Positions 1-9,449 of a stretch of DNA of 62,889 nt are shown here, in pieces; the stretch's first letter is position 1; each line of letters opens with the position of its first letter. A program made the translations under genes and the position numbers. Under the pieces are notes generated by a model. It was given only the letters and a program-made list of their open reading frames with translations. It was not told the DNA's origin and did not search any database. Source of the DNA: Flavobacteriaceae bacterium (GTDB lineage Bacteria; Bacteroidota; Bacteroidia; Flavobacteriales; Flavobacteriaceae); NCBI GenBank assembly GCA_014239275.1, contig JAAZZF010000066.1:1-62889 (forward strand), read 5' to 3'.

Positions 1-1758
1 ATATTTTTGACCTCCCCAAGTTTGACCTGCATCCTTAACTAATTTTAAAACATGATCAGATGAGTTTCCTGAAGTATCAGGATTTGCTATAACTTCAGCA
101 GAACCTCCATCAAAACCAGATAATGCTCCAATAGTTTCAAATCCTGAAATTAATGTTCCTGCAGTAACAGCACCACTAGTTGGAATAATTTTCATAATAT
201 CATCTATATGGTATATTCCAGCTGTAGAGGCCCCTCCATCAATAAAGAAAACCAATTTTTTAAAATCAGCTGTTCCATCCCAAGCTGCTCCAGCATTAGG
301 CCAAGCTTGTGCTGTAATAGTTGACATATCAAAAGTAATTGTATTCCATCCTTGTGTAGAGAAATTTTGTTTTAATTCAATATATTCATTATCTCCACTT
401 TCTTCTAACTTAATCATTAATGTATGTGCATTAGCATCTGGAGAATGTATTTTAATCGAATACTTATTATTTGCATCTTTAACAATTTTAATAGGCTGAT
501 CTAAAGTCATCTGTATATTTTCCCAATCACTACCAGAATTAGTTACTTTTCCTGTATTGTTGGAAGAATTATCAGGATCTTTTGATAATTCAAATGACGC
601 TCCGCCATCTCCTTTAAACTTTTCTTCTTTGTCAAACTTAATTGGAAGCTTTAACTCAGATTTTTTATAGAAATATATATTGTCTAAGAATACTGTGCCA
701 AACCCATTTCCATTCCATGGAGAACCTACAAACTTAAATTGGTGAATATCAGCCATTGAAAGTCCTTGATCAGTATATGCAGAAATTGGAATATCAATAC
801 TAGTCCATTGATCTTTAGTAAGATCTTTAGTTACAGATTTCTCACCTGTAGCTTTACTAATTGGAAAAATTTCAAGAGCTGCAAGATCTGCTGTCCATGC
901 ATCTACATGCAAAAACTCCATTCCTGAGACATCTTGCTCTGATCCAAATTGAATTCCTTGATAATTCAATTTAGAATACTGAAGCATTTTATCTCCATTT
1001 AAATCATATTCTGTATACTGAGTAGTTTGTCCCCAATTTGGATAAAAATCAGATCCAGTCATATCTGTATACTTTCCACTATAAAGAGAAACTACACTCG
1101 AAGAAGGCCTGTCTTTTGGAGTTGTAGCAGATGTCGTAGGCTGCATAATTGCAGTAACTTCAAAATCTTCAGAGTAACTTGTTGTTTCAATAGCACCACC
1201 TTTAGCAGTCACAATAACTGTATAAGTTCCGGCAGCTGCATATTTGTAGGATGCCGTTTCACCAATATTTGCACTCACAGCTTCTGCACCATCAACACCA
1301 GGGTTTAACTCAAATGTTGTGGCAAAATCTGCTGTAGCCACTACATCAATTTGTTTAGAAATAGTTGTACTGTTAGTTATAGCAACAACTAGGTTTTGAG
1401 GAGCTTTAAAAGAAACAACTAGTTGAACATCAGCACTAGTTTTTAGTTTATTTAAACCATAAGCTGTAACTTTTACAGTATGAGTAGCTTCAGTGTACGT
1501 ATGTTTGATACTTTTCCCAGCAGCTACACCAGTAGCTCCAGCACTTCCATCACCAAAGTCAACATCAAAAGAAATAACATTATCCCCAGTTGGTGTAATG
1601 GTAACAAGACCCGTGTTGTCTTGGGTAATTTCAAAATTAGCACCTACGTTTGAAGGAGCAACAATTCCAAAATCAGTCTCTTCCATGAAGTCCTCATTAC
1701 AACTAATTATTGCTGTAAAAACGAAAAGTAAAGTAAAAATTTGTTTTATTGTTTTCAT
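1..1758 (-). CDS. PKD and beta-sandwich glycan-binding lipoprotein, SusE/F position (partial)
   Basis: The minus-strand frame is open from an ATG at 1758 to the left edge: 586 codons with no stop, so the 3' end is missing. The N-terminus is a lipoprotein signal (MKTIKQIFTLLFVFTAIISC, Cys20). Residues about 36-200 hold two PKD-like domains (FDVDFGDGS and HTYTEATHTVKVTAYG in the first, YKYAAAGTYTVIVTAKG in the second). Residues about 225-365 and 370-530 are two beta-sandwich modules of the carbohydrate-binding type, each ending in a similar D-N/D-I strand (VFLDNIYFYK, YHIDDIMKI). A third module appears to begin at about 534. The gene starts 18 bp after the SusD stop, so it is the third gene of a SusC-SusD operon. 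In this position such proteins are usually cell-surface glycan-binding lipoproteins (established for SusE/F-type proteins). Binding specificity cannot be read from the sequence. Confidence 0.85.
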   Translation of the reverse strand, partial: MKTIKQIFTLLFVFTAIISCNEDFMEETDFGIVAPSNVGANFEITQDNTGLVTITPTGDNVISFDVDFGDGSAGATGVAAGKSIKHTYTEATHTVKVTAYGLNKLKTSADVQLVVSFKAPQNLVVAITNSTTISKQIDVVATADFATTFELNPGVDGAEAVSANIGETASYKYAAAGTYTVIVTAKGGAIETTSYSEDFEVTAIMQPTTSATTPKDRPSSSVVSLYSGKYTDMTGSDFYPNWGQTTQYTEYDLNGDKMLQYSKLNYQGIQFGSEQDVSGMEFLHVDAWTADLAALEIFPISKATGEKSVTKDLTKDQWTSIDIPISAYTDQGLSMADIHQFKFVGSPWNGNGFGTVFLDNIYFYKKSELKLPIKFDKEEKFKGDGGASFELSKDPDNSSNNTGKVTNSGSDWENIQMTLDQPIKIVKDANNKYSIKIHSPDANAHTLMIKLEESGDNEYIELKQNFSTQGWNTITFDMSTITAQAWPNAGAAWDGTADFKKLVFFIDGGASTAGIYHIDDIMKIIPTSGAVTAGTLISGFETIGALSGFDGGSAEVIANPDTSGNSSDHVLKLVKDAGQTWGGQKY

Positions 1759-1776
1759 GTTTGTTCTTATTAAATA

Positions 1777-3243
1777 TTAATATCCTGCATTTTGAGTTAA
1801 TCCCGAAATATCAATTTCTGTTTGTGGAATTGGGAAAACCTCATGTTTTCCTGTTACAAATCCAGATATAGCATTAGCAGCTTCACCAGTTCTTACTAAA
1901 TCAAAGAACCTATGACCTTCCATTGCTAATTCTAATCTTCTTTCTTCCCAAATTTCTTTAGTTAAGGTAGCTCCCGTAGAAGAACTAGCTTTCGAGCTAT
2001 TTCCATATGCTCTTGCTCTAACTTGATTTAAATAATTTTGAGCTTTTGTATCATCAGCAGATGATTTTCTATTATTAGCCTCTGCAGCCATAAGGAGAAC
2101 ATCTGCGTATCTGATTGCTCTATAATTAGTTTCATAATTTAATTCTTGTTGTGCAGCACTAGCTCCAGATCTTGGGATATATTTATGATTAAAGTAACCT
2201 GTATGTTCATATCCTTTTGTATATTCAGCACCTGTACTATTAGACCAAGCATCTATATCTAAAACAGCAGCATCTCTTCTAGTATCTCCAGCTCCGTATG
2301 CATCATACAAATCTTGAGTAGGCACATTAAAACTCCATCCTGATGCGTATACTGATCCACTATATCCTCTAATTCCGTGGTGAATAATAGCAAAACTTCC
2401 TTCAGAACCTTGAGGGAAGCCCCAGTCCCACCAATTAGAATTTTTGGAGTGTTGTACTTCAAATACGGATTCAGGTCCATTTTCACCTGATGTTAAGAAA
2501 ACATCCTTTTGATTAGCTGGCAATGAATAAAGGCCAATTAATGGATCTAAAATACTTGCAGCTTCTGTAAATTTATCTTGATATAAATAAACTTTTCCTA
2601 AAAGCGCATGAGCAGTATAAGCAGTAGCTCTTCCATTTGTGCTTTTTTCTGCAGGTAATGCAGAAATAGCAGCTTGGAGATCTGTCTCAATTTGAGCATA
2701 TACTTGAGCTTTAGGTGATCTAGATAAAGTATTAGAATCACTAGCAGTTAATCTTGATTTGGTAAATAACGGTACATCGCCAAAAATTTTCGCCAATTCA
2801 AAATAATAGTAGGCTCTTAAGAAATGTACTTCACCATAAAGTTGTGCTTTTCTAGAAAACTCTAATTTATCTTTATTTTCTACTAAATAGTTAGCTCTGT
2901 TAATCCCCTCATATAACCACTTCCATGTACTAGTGAGTTGATCATTCTGAGCAATGTGAATCATATCATCAATTTTTTGTAATCCAATTACATCTGTAGC
3001 ACTTTCTCCTCCACAAAGAGAATTATCAGAGGCAAGATCTCCGATCATTACAGTATAGATATTCCATTGTAGAACATCATAGGTTCCAACCAAAGCTGCT
3101 TCATAATCTGCAGATGTTTTGAAGTAATCATCTGCTACAATAGTGTAACCCTCTGATGCTTCATAGTCAACGTAATCTTCACACCCTATAAATCCAAGGG
3201 AAAGAATGATTAATAATAAGTTATTATAAATTTTATTTTTCAT
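1777..3243 (-). CDS. SusD/RagB family outer-membrane nutrient-binding lipoprotein
   Basis: This 488-residue protein starts with a lipoprotein signal peptide whose lipobox ends at Cys21 (LSLGFIGC). It has the SusD order: a helical TPR-like N-terminal region (EGINRANYLVENKD, HFLRAYYYFELAKIFGDVPL) and the C-terminal RagB/SusD hallmark IWEERRLELAMEGHRFFDLVR. SusD proteins sit on the cell surface as a lid on the SusC barrel and capture oligosaccharides. The gene begins 11 bp after the susC stop, so the two are co-transcribed. It is full length for the family. The glycan is not specified by the sequence; the neighbouring symporter, regulator and PKD protein suggest a beta-glucan, which is an inference. 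Confidence 0.95.
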   Translation of the reverse strand: MKNKIYNNLLLIILSLGFIGCEDYVDYEASEGYTIVADDYFKTSADYEAALVGTYDVLQWNIYTVMIGDLASDNSLCGGESATDVIGLQKIDDMIHIAQNDQLTSTWKWLYEGINRANYLVENKDKLEFSRKAQLYGEVHFLRAYYYFELAKIFGDVPLFTKSRLTASDSNTLSRSPKAQVYAQIETDLQAAISALPAEKSTNGRATAYTAHALLGKVYLYQDKFTEAASILDPLIGLYSLPANQKDVFLTSGENGPESVFEVQHSKNSNWWDWGFPQGSEGSFAIIHHGIRGYSGSVYASGWSFNVPTQDLYDAYGAGDTRRDAAVLDIDAWSNSTGAEYTKGYEHTGYFNHKYIPRSGASAAQQELNYETNYRAIRYADVLLMAAEANNRKSSADDTKAQNYLNQVRARAYGNSSKASSSTGATLTKEIWEERRLELAMEGHRFFDLVRTGEAANAISGFVTGKHEVFPIPQTEIDISGLTQNAGY

Positions 3244-3254
3244 TTTATATATTT

Positions 3255-6200
3255 TTAAAATTTAAGATTAAGTCCTAGTGAAATAATTCTTGGAGAAGGA
3301 TATGTCCCCCTATCTACACCTGTATCAAGAACTGGACCTCCACCATTTGAAATTTCAGGATCATACCCTGTATAATCAGTGAAAGTAAAGGCATTTTTAG
3401 CTTGTGCATAAACTCTCAGACTACTAAGTCCAAGTTTAGAGTATATAGAGCTTGGAAAATTATATCCTAATTGAATATTCTTTATTTTAACATAACTACC
3501 ATCCTCAACATATCTATCTGAAACTCTAGAATTATCATTAGCATCAATGAAAGAATATCTAGGTTCGGTTGTACTAGTTCCTTCTCCTTTCCATCTATTT
3601 AAAACAGATGCAAATTTATTGGTATAATTCAATCCTCTTTCATATCCTCTATATATATCGTTTCCTACAGAAGCATAGGTAAAAACTGAAAGGTCAAAGT
3701 CATAAACGTCTAAAGCAAAATTCCACCCTAAAGTAAAGTCAGGGAATGGATCTCCAATTTTAGTTCTATCTGATGAATCAATTTTACCATTTCCATCTAT
3801 ATCAACAAATCTAATATCACCAGCTTGTGCATTATTTTGAGTCGCATGTTTATTTACATCTGCTTGGGTTTGAAAAATTCCATTAGTTTTATAACCCCAA
3901 AAAATACCCGGAGATTCTCCCTGTCTGAATTGGGTTAAACTTTTATAAGGAATTCCATACCCACTTCCCCATATATATTTGTCTCCATTCTTAATTTCTT
4001 TAACCAAATTTTCTGCAGTCGTAAAATTAAATGTAGTATTAAAGCTTATATTCTCAGCAATATCATCTCCATATGATAAACTCAATTCATAGCCCTTAGT
4101 TTCTGTTTTACCAATATTGGCTACTGGATAACTTGGAATACCTAAGTAAAGAGATAAAGTGGGACTAAATAATAAGTCATCTACTGTTTTTATAAAATAA
4201 TCTGCAGTAAATCTTAATTTAGAATCAAACATAACTAAATCTATACCAGCATTTGTCTGAATTTGATTTTCCCAAGAAACATCGTCATTAGGAATACCTA
4301 ATAAAGTTGATCCAGAAGTTATTGTGTCTCCAAATGTATATTTTGGAAAAGTTGAAATCGTACCAAACTGGGGGGAAGCATTATCATTTCCAACAGATCC
4401 ATAGCTAGCTCTTACTTTTAAAAAGTCAATAATTGATGAATTAAAAAAATCTTCATTAGAAGCTACCCAACCTAACGAAGCTGAAGGGAAAATGGCAAAC
4501 TTATTGTTTTTTCCAAAAGAAGTAGACCCATCTCTTCTAACTGTAAGAGATGCTAAATACTTTTCTTGATAATCATATTCAACTCTTCCCATAAGAGATA
4601 CGCTTCTACTTACTGACTGCCATGATCCTGTAGTTTGGTCTTCTACTCCACCAGTAGCAGAACTTAAATCTGCGAACTTCCATGAATTAAATGGAACATC
4701 TACATTACTTCCGCTTAAACCATTATTAGTATGTTTTCCAATTGTGAAACCAGCAAAAACATTAAAATTATGCTCGTCATTAATATTAAAATCATAATTA
4801 CCAAAAATTTCATAAGTATAACTAAACCAATTTTGTTTAGTTTCACTAACCCTACTGTGATCATCTTTTGTTCTTGGGCTTAAGTCAGCATTTGCATTTG
4901 TGCCATTGTGTCCAACTCCATAAAAACGAAGTGGGCTAAATGATTTTTGCTGTTGCCAAATACTAGCATATCCAAGTCTAGAAGTTATTTTGAAATTATC
5001 CATTAACTGATACTGTAATTCAATTTTACCAATTAACTTGTCTGTTTTATTATCACTATATGAATTGTCTACACCTGCAAGAGGATTAATAACTTCTTGA
5101 GTAATATTACTGCTTGTACTATATTTTCCATTTGTCATTACTGGAAGAGTAGGATCAAAATTTAATGCATTAAATATTTGGCCTCCACCATGTCCATTTC
5201 CTTGTATATTTGAATATTTAGTATGTACTATTCCTTTTAATTTTTCTGAAAAATCAGTAGTAAAATTGACAGATAAAGTAGATCTGTCAAAAAAATCTTT
5301 ATCACCTCCAACCGCTACTCCTTCTTGAGCAGTATATCCAGCTGAAAGGAAATAAGTGGAAGTCTCAGATCCTCCAGAAGCTGAAAAATTAGTAGTTGAT
5401 ATAGGGGCTGCATCAAAAAGTTCCTTTTGCCAATTTGTTCCTACACCTAAACTAGATAGGTCTGTGTAAATTAAAGATCCTCCAGAAGAAACACTGCCTT
5501 CATTTAGCATCGCAGCATACTGGGAAGCATTTAGTACGTCAATATATTTATCAACTTCCTGTATACCATAAGAAGTGTCTAAAGAAAAAACGGTAGATTG
5601 ATTTTTGTTACCAGATTTAGTGGTAATAACAATAACACCATTTCCACCTCTTACACCATAAAGTGCAGTAGTAGAAGCATCCTTTAAAACAGAGACGCTT
5701 TCAATATCCGAAGGGCTAATAGCATCCATATCCCAAAGGGAAGAATTGATACCATCAATTACAACTAAAGGATCAGTTCCAGAAAATGAAGTTATTCCTC
5801 TAATTAGTACAGAAGGTTTACCCCCAGGATTTGGACTTGAAATTACATTTAAACCTGTTTGACCTTGCAGAGCATCTTCAACTCTCAAAGGTTTTAATTT
5901 AGCAACTTCATCACCAGATACAGTTAAAACTGATCCAGAAATGTTAGATGCTTTCTGAGTACTATAACCAATAAGAATAATTTCATCTAAAGCATTTTCA
6001 GAAAGGAGTTTAACATTTAAAGTAGTAGAATTTCCTATAAGAATTGATTGAGAGGTATAGCCAACAAAACTAAAAGTAAGGGTATCATCACCCGAAGCAT
6101 TAATTGAATAATTACCATCAAAATCAGTAGAAACTCCAATTTTAGTCCCCTCAATTAAAACAGTAGCGCCTGGAAGAGGTACACCGTTATCATCTGTTAC

Positions 6201-6290
6201 TATTCCACTAATTGATTGAGATTGCAAATTGAAAGCAAATGCAAACATCAATAAAAAAGAAGAAAGATTCTTTAAAAAATTTTTTTTCAT
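3255..6290 (-). CDS. SusC/RagA family TonB-linked outer-membrane transporter
   Basis: The 1011-residue protein has a Sec signal peptide (about residues 1-25), a CarboxypepD_reg-like domain (about 27-112; SGIVTDDNGVPLPGATVLIEG), a TonB-dependent plug domain (about 120-230; LKPLRVEDALQGQTGLNV, VLIRGITSFSGTDPLVVIDG) and a long beta-barrel ending in a terminal Phe (ISLGLNLKF). There is no STN domain, so it probably does not signal through an anti-sigma factor; control more likely comes from the regulator gene upstream. It imports oligosaccharides into the periplasm, powered by TonB, in complex with the SusD partner encoded directly downstream. A 238-bp non-coding region with a candidate promoter and repeat motifs precedes it. 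Confidence 0.96.
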   Translation of the reverse strand: MKKNFLKNLSSFLLMFAFAFNLQSQSISGIVTDDNGVPLPGATVLIEGTKIGVSTDFDGNYSINASGDDTLTFSFVGYTSQSILIGNSTTLNVKLLSENALDEIILIGYSTQKASNISGSVLTVSGDEVAKLKPLRVEDALQGQTGLNVISSPNPGGKPSVLIRGITSFSGTDPLVVIDGINSSLWDMDAISPSDIESVSVLKDASTTALYGVRGGNGVIVITTKSGNKNQSTVFSLDTSYGIQEVDKYIDVLNASQYAAMLNEGSVSSGGSLIYTDLSSLGVGTNWQKELFDAAPISTTNFSASGGSETSTYFLSAGYTAQEGVAVGGDKDFFDRSTLSVNFTTDFSEKLKGIVHTKYSNIQGNGHGGGQIFNALNFDPTLPVMTNGKYSTSSNITQEVINPLAGVDNSYSDNKTDKLIGKIELQYQLMDNFKITSRLGYASIWQQQKSFSPLRFYGVGHNGTNANADLSPRTKDDHSRVSETKQNWFSYTYEIFGNYDFNINDEHNFNVFAGFTIGKHTNNGLSGSNVDVPFNSWKFADLSSATGGVEDQTTGSWQSVSRSVSLMGRVEYDYQEKYLASLTVRRDGSTSFGKNNKFAIFPSASLGWVASNEDFFNSSIIDFLKVRASYGSVGNDNASPQFGTISTFPKYTFGDTITSGSTLLGIPNDDVSWENQIQTNAGIDLVMFDSKLRFTADYFIKTVDDLLFSPTLSLYLGIPSYPVANIGKTETKGYELSLSYGDDIAENISFNTTFNFTTAENLVKEIKNGDKYIWGSGYGIPYKSLTQFRQGESPGIFWGYKTNGIFQTQADVNKHATQNNAQAGDIRFVDIDGNGKIDSSDRTKIGDPFPDFTLGWNFALDVYDFDLSVFTYASVGNDIYRGYERGLNYTNKFASVLNRWKGEGTSTTEPRYSFIDANDNSRVSDRYVEDGSYVKIKNIQLGYNFPSSIYSKLGLSSLRVYAQAKNAFTFTDYTGYDPEISNGGGPVLDTGVDRGTYPSPRIISLGLNLKF

Positions 6291-6374
6291 AATATTTTTG
6301 AATTAAAAGATTAAACTTAATCTATATAAATCGTTAGAACAATATAAAAAACCTTTACAATAATAAGGAGTTGA

Positions 6375-6382
6375 CAAAATTA
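6375..6382 (-). promoter_or_regulatory. Candidate -7 promoter box for susC
   Basis: On the minus strand the bases read TAATTTTG, an exact match to the Bacteroidota -7 consensus TAnnTTTG, 84 bp before the susC ATG. No clear TTTG -33 box lies 19 bp further upstream, which would suit an activator-dependent promoter. The region 6291-6528 contains no ORF. Confidence 0.4.
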
Positions 6383-6486
6383 ATGATCAATTTTTAATAA
6401 ATTAATATATTTTAGGAGCAAAACTATTTAATTTGACAAAAAAATAATGATTAAATAGGAGATATATATTACTATAATATTTATAT

Positions 6487-6508
6487 TGTATAGTTAATGT
6501 ATAGTGAT
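6487..6508. promoter_or_regulatory. Candidate operator: tandem 11-bp repeat upstream of susC
   Basis: Two direct copies read TGTATAGTTAA then TGTATAGTGAT, with a period of 11 bp, about one helical turn. They lie roughly 200 bp upstream of the susC start. The 12-mer TGTATAGTTAAT recurs at 9416-9427, upstream of the regulator gene. It is a plausible binding site for the locus regulator, but this is inference from position and repetition only. Confidence 0.35.
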
Positions 6509-6528
6509 AATTAGAATCATTTTACAAT

Positions 6529-9327
6529 TTATAAACTAAGCAAGTGGTCTGTAAGGCCCTCATTACGTGATAAATTCATCTTTTTTCTGAGTCTATATCG
6601 TTTAATTTCAACACTACTTAATGAGATATTTAGTAAAGGTGCTATATCTTTTGATGAAAGGTTAAGTCTAAGATATGCGCATAACCTTAAATCATTGTTA
6701 GTTAAAATTGGATGTGATTGTTTTACTTTTTTTAAAAAATCCTTATCAGCATTGTTAAAGGCTTCTTCAAAAAATTTCCAATCATCTCGATTATTTAAAT
6801 TTCTGTCTATAACTCTTATCACAGATGAAATGTTTTGCATTGAATCAATATTTTTAAGATCTTTTTTAAGTTTACTCAAAAACTGGTTCTTTTTAATCAT
6901 ACTCATTGTAGAAATAGCTAACTCCCTATTCTTTCCTTCAATGTCTTGCTGAAGTTTTTCATTTTCAATTGACATTAAAGCCTGTTTCTTTTCTATTTCT
7001 TTTAATTCAAGTTTGTTTTGATTCATTTTAATGATTTTCTCCTCTTTTTTTCTATAGAAATTAATATAATATCTATTAATTAAAAAAATCAAAATCACAA
7101 CTATTAAAACATAATTAGCAATCATAAAGTTAGATCTATACCAAGGGCTTAGAATTGAAAATTCGATTGACTGTAGATTATTCTTTGAAAATACATTTCC
7201 AATTTTAGATCTCACCTTAAATTCATAATCACCGTATCTAAGATTATTAAACGTAATATTTGACTTCTCATTAAAACTACTCCAATCATTTGTATATCCA
7301 TCCAGGAGAAACTGATACTCAACTTTTTGAAATTTTTGAAAATTTGTGGAGTTATAATAAAAACTAATATTATTTGTTTTGTGATTAAATTGAAGATTTT
7401 CATTAAAATCTATCGAAATAGGAGATTCATTTATTTTATTGATGTCTATTTTCTCATACTGCGTTTCGGGCGGATATACAATATATTTTTCTAGATCAAA
7501 TGAGATATATCCGTTATTAGTTCCAATTATATAATCCTCATTTTGAATTTTAGAAATATTTTCAAATACTGTTTTTCTTAATTTTTCTGGAAATAGAACT
7601 GTAGATATTGTTCTTTCATTTGACATTAAATCTTTTGATAAATAGTGCAAATAGTTTTCGGAAAACATCCAGAGTTTTTTATTATTGTCATTTATAATAA
7701 TCCCATTTATTAATTCTTTATTAGATAAATTGGAAAGAAGATTGTCTTTTTCAAAAGTATCTTTATCACTATTGTATTTATAAAAGCCCGCACTGTAATT
7801 ATAATATATTTCATTATCAAATTTAGCTAAACTTGCATTCCCTCCAATTGAAACAGATGTATCAATTTTGAATTCTTTTAAATCATAGAAATCAGGACTT
7901 AATAAAAGTTTATAAACACCTCTATATCCATGACTAACCAAAATTTTTCCATTTTTAGAAATTTCAAATAATCTTGAAGAAATGTCAAAACCTTTTATTT
8001 TATTTCTAATTACCCATTGATTGTTTTTCTTATAAAGAATATTAAAGCCTAGATATCCTCCTTCCAAAATTAAATTAGAAGATTTTGAAATTTTTCTAAA
8101 AGCCCAAGTGCCAGATGTTTCAGGAATTTTAGTTGCAATTCCATTTTTAATAATAAAAGATCCATTATTATGTCCACAAAATAATTCTCCATTGATTTCA
8201 GTTAGGCTCCAAACCTGTCCAGCAGTATTTGGAATTAATTTAAATGAATCTGTTGATTTGTGTTTTTTAAAAAAGAGTCCCTGATTAGTGCCAATATATA
8301 ATAAATCATCATGAAGTTTTGAGGAATATACTGTTCCTAAAAAACCATCATTATCATTATAAATTTTAAAAGGAGATTTACTGTTAATTAATGAAATCCC
8401 ATTATCAAGACCTAGCCAAATATTATTATCTAAATCTTCAAAAAGGGATAGGATAGTATTGTTGATAATACCTTGAGATTTATTTAAAATTCTTAATAAT
8501 TTCCCTTTGTCATCAAACAACATCAAACCTTTTCCAACTGTACCAATAGCAAACCCACCATCTTTCAATCTAATAGCCTTATAAACTGTAGTCCCGTTGA
8601 CTTGGGGTTTAGAAATTGTTGAGGATAATGAAGTTAAGTTTCCATTTGGAAGCAATTCTAAAAAATCCATTTCATCAGTTATAATCAATAAGTTTCTGTC
8701 ATTTTTAAAAATATTAAGTATATGAGGATATTGGTTTCTATTTCTAAGCCTTGAATCATTTGAAATTAATGCCTCTTTACCATTTTCCAGTGTATAAAGG
8801 CCTGAATTGAGAGTAAAATATATTCTTTTATCTACAATAAATGAAGTAAAAATATCTTGAGATGGAACAAAAAACTTAATCTCTTTAGATAATTCATTAT
8901 ACATTACAAGACGAGATAAAGATTGAAAAATTAACCAATTATCGTAATGTAAAATATTCCAAAATTCTTCATCATTTTGAACAGTTAACTCTAAAGAATT
9001 AACTAAAGAAGTAAAATAATATTTTCCATCTGATCTCTTTTCCCAATAACCAAAATCTTCATATAAACCGGCATACACCCTGCTTTTAACAGCCTTGACA
9101 GAACGAACAATAGATCCATTAGGGGATGGGAAAATACTCCATCTTGATCCATTAAATTTTAAAAGACCATCATTATTTGCAAAAAAAATATCCTTTTCTT
9201 CTGATTGCGTAATGGCCCAGTTTTGATTAGCAGCATTATATTCGTCTGGAGAATATGATTGTATAGGCGGCAAAAGTTGTGCTTGTATACTAAGCGTAAT
9301 AAAAAAAAGAAAAAAATATTGTTTCAA
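6529..9327 (-). CDS. Membrane-spanning Y_Y_Y/LuxR-type transcriptional regulator of the SusCD locus
   Basis: This 932-residue protein begins with a signal sequence (about residues 1-16). Next comes a large periplasmic sensor built of two-component-regulator-type propeller repeats (for example LFEDLDNNIWLGLDNGIS) and a Y_Y_Y domain at about 650-730 (VEYQFLLDGYTNDWSSFNE). A single membrane helix lies at about 735-755, then a charged coiled coil at about 756-825, and a C-terminal LuxR/GerE-like helix-turn-helix (LNISLSSVEIKRYRLRKKMN). There is no histidine kinase or receiver domain, so it would act as a one-component sensor that reads a periplasmic oligosaccharide and controls transcription directly at the membrane. 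It sits between the symporter and susC on the same strand. The likely targets are the susC operon and possibly its own gene. Confidence 0.9.
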   Translation of the reverse strand: MKQYFFLFFITLSIQAQLLPPIQSYSPDEYNAANQNWAITQSEEKDIFFANNDGLLKFNGSRWSIFPSPNGSIVRSVKAVKSRVYAGLYEDFGYWEKRSDGKYYFTSLVNSLELTVQNDEEFWNILHYDNWLIFQSLSRLVMYNELSKEIKFFVPSQDIFTSFIVDKRIYFTLNSGLYTLENGKEALISNDSRLRNRNQYPHILNIFKNDRNLLIITDEMDFLELLPNGNLTSLSSTISKPQVNGTTVYKAIRLKDGGFAIGTVGKGLMLFDDKGKLLRILNKSQGIINNTILSLFEDLDNNIWLGLDNGISLINSKSPFKIYNDNDGFLGTVYSSKLHDDLLYIGTNQGLFFKKHKSTDSFKLIPNTAGQVWSLTEINGELFCGHNNGSFIIKNGIATKIPETSGTWAFRKISKSSNLILEGGYLGFNILYKKNNQWVIRNKIKGFDISSRLFEISKNGKILVSHGYRGVYKLLLSPDFYDLKEFKIDTSVSIGGNASLAKFDNEIYYNYSAGFYKYNSDKDTFEKDNLLSNLSNKELINGIIINDNNKKLWMFSENYLHYLSKDLMSNERTISTVLFPEKLRKTVFENISKIQNEDYIIGTNNGYISFDLEKYIVYPPETQYEKIDINKINESPISIDFNENLQFNHKTNNISFYYNSTNFQKFQKVEYQFLLDGYTNDWSSFNEKSNITFNNLRYGDYEFKVRSKIGNVFSKNNLQSIEFSILSPWYRSNFMIANYVLIVVILIFLINRYYINFYRKKEEKIIKMNQNKLELKEIEKKQALMSIENEKLQQDIEGKNRELAISTMSMIKKNQFLSKLKKDLKNIDSMQNISSVIRVIDRNLNNRDDWKFFEEAFNNADKDFLKKVKQSHPILTNNDLRLCAYLRLNLSSKDIAPLLNISLSSVEIKRYRLRKKMNLSRNEGLTDHLLSL

Positions 9328-9415
9328 TATTCCTGATAATTAGATAGTTATATGTTTAATATGTGCTAAAAGTCATTAAATTTAGTATAAATTTTGTAAA
9401 ATAGCACTATTAAAA

Positions 9416-9427
9416 TGTATAGTTAAT
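9416..9427. promoter_or_regulatory. Candidate operator: second copy of the 12-mer, upstream of the regulator gene
   Basis: The 12-mer TGTATAGTTAAT is identical to the copy at 6487-6498. It lies about 90 bp before the regulator start, in the 122-bp gap after the symporter gene. A degenerate partner (TGTCTATT) follows at 9431. Presence in both upstream regions of the same locus suggests a shared regulator site, possibly autoregulation. This is unproven. Confidence 0.3.
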
Positions 9428-9449
9428 CAATGTCTATTTATCATTAATA

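Noticed and set aside
1027..1780. Two plus-strand ORFs at 1027-1308 and 1493-1780
   Set aside because: They are antisense to the continuous minus-strand frame of the PKD lipoprotein, which has clear domains and a lipobox.
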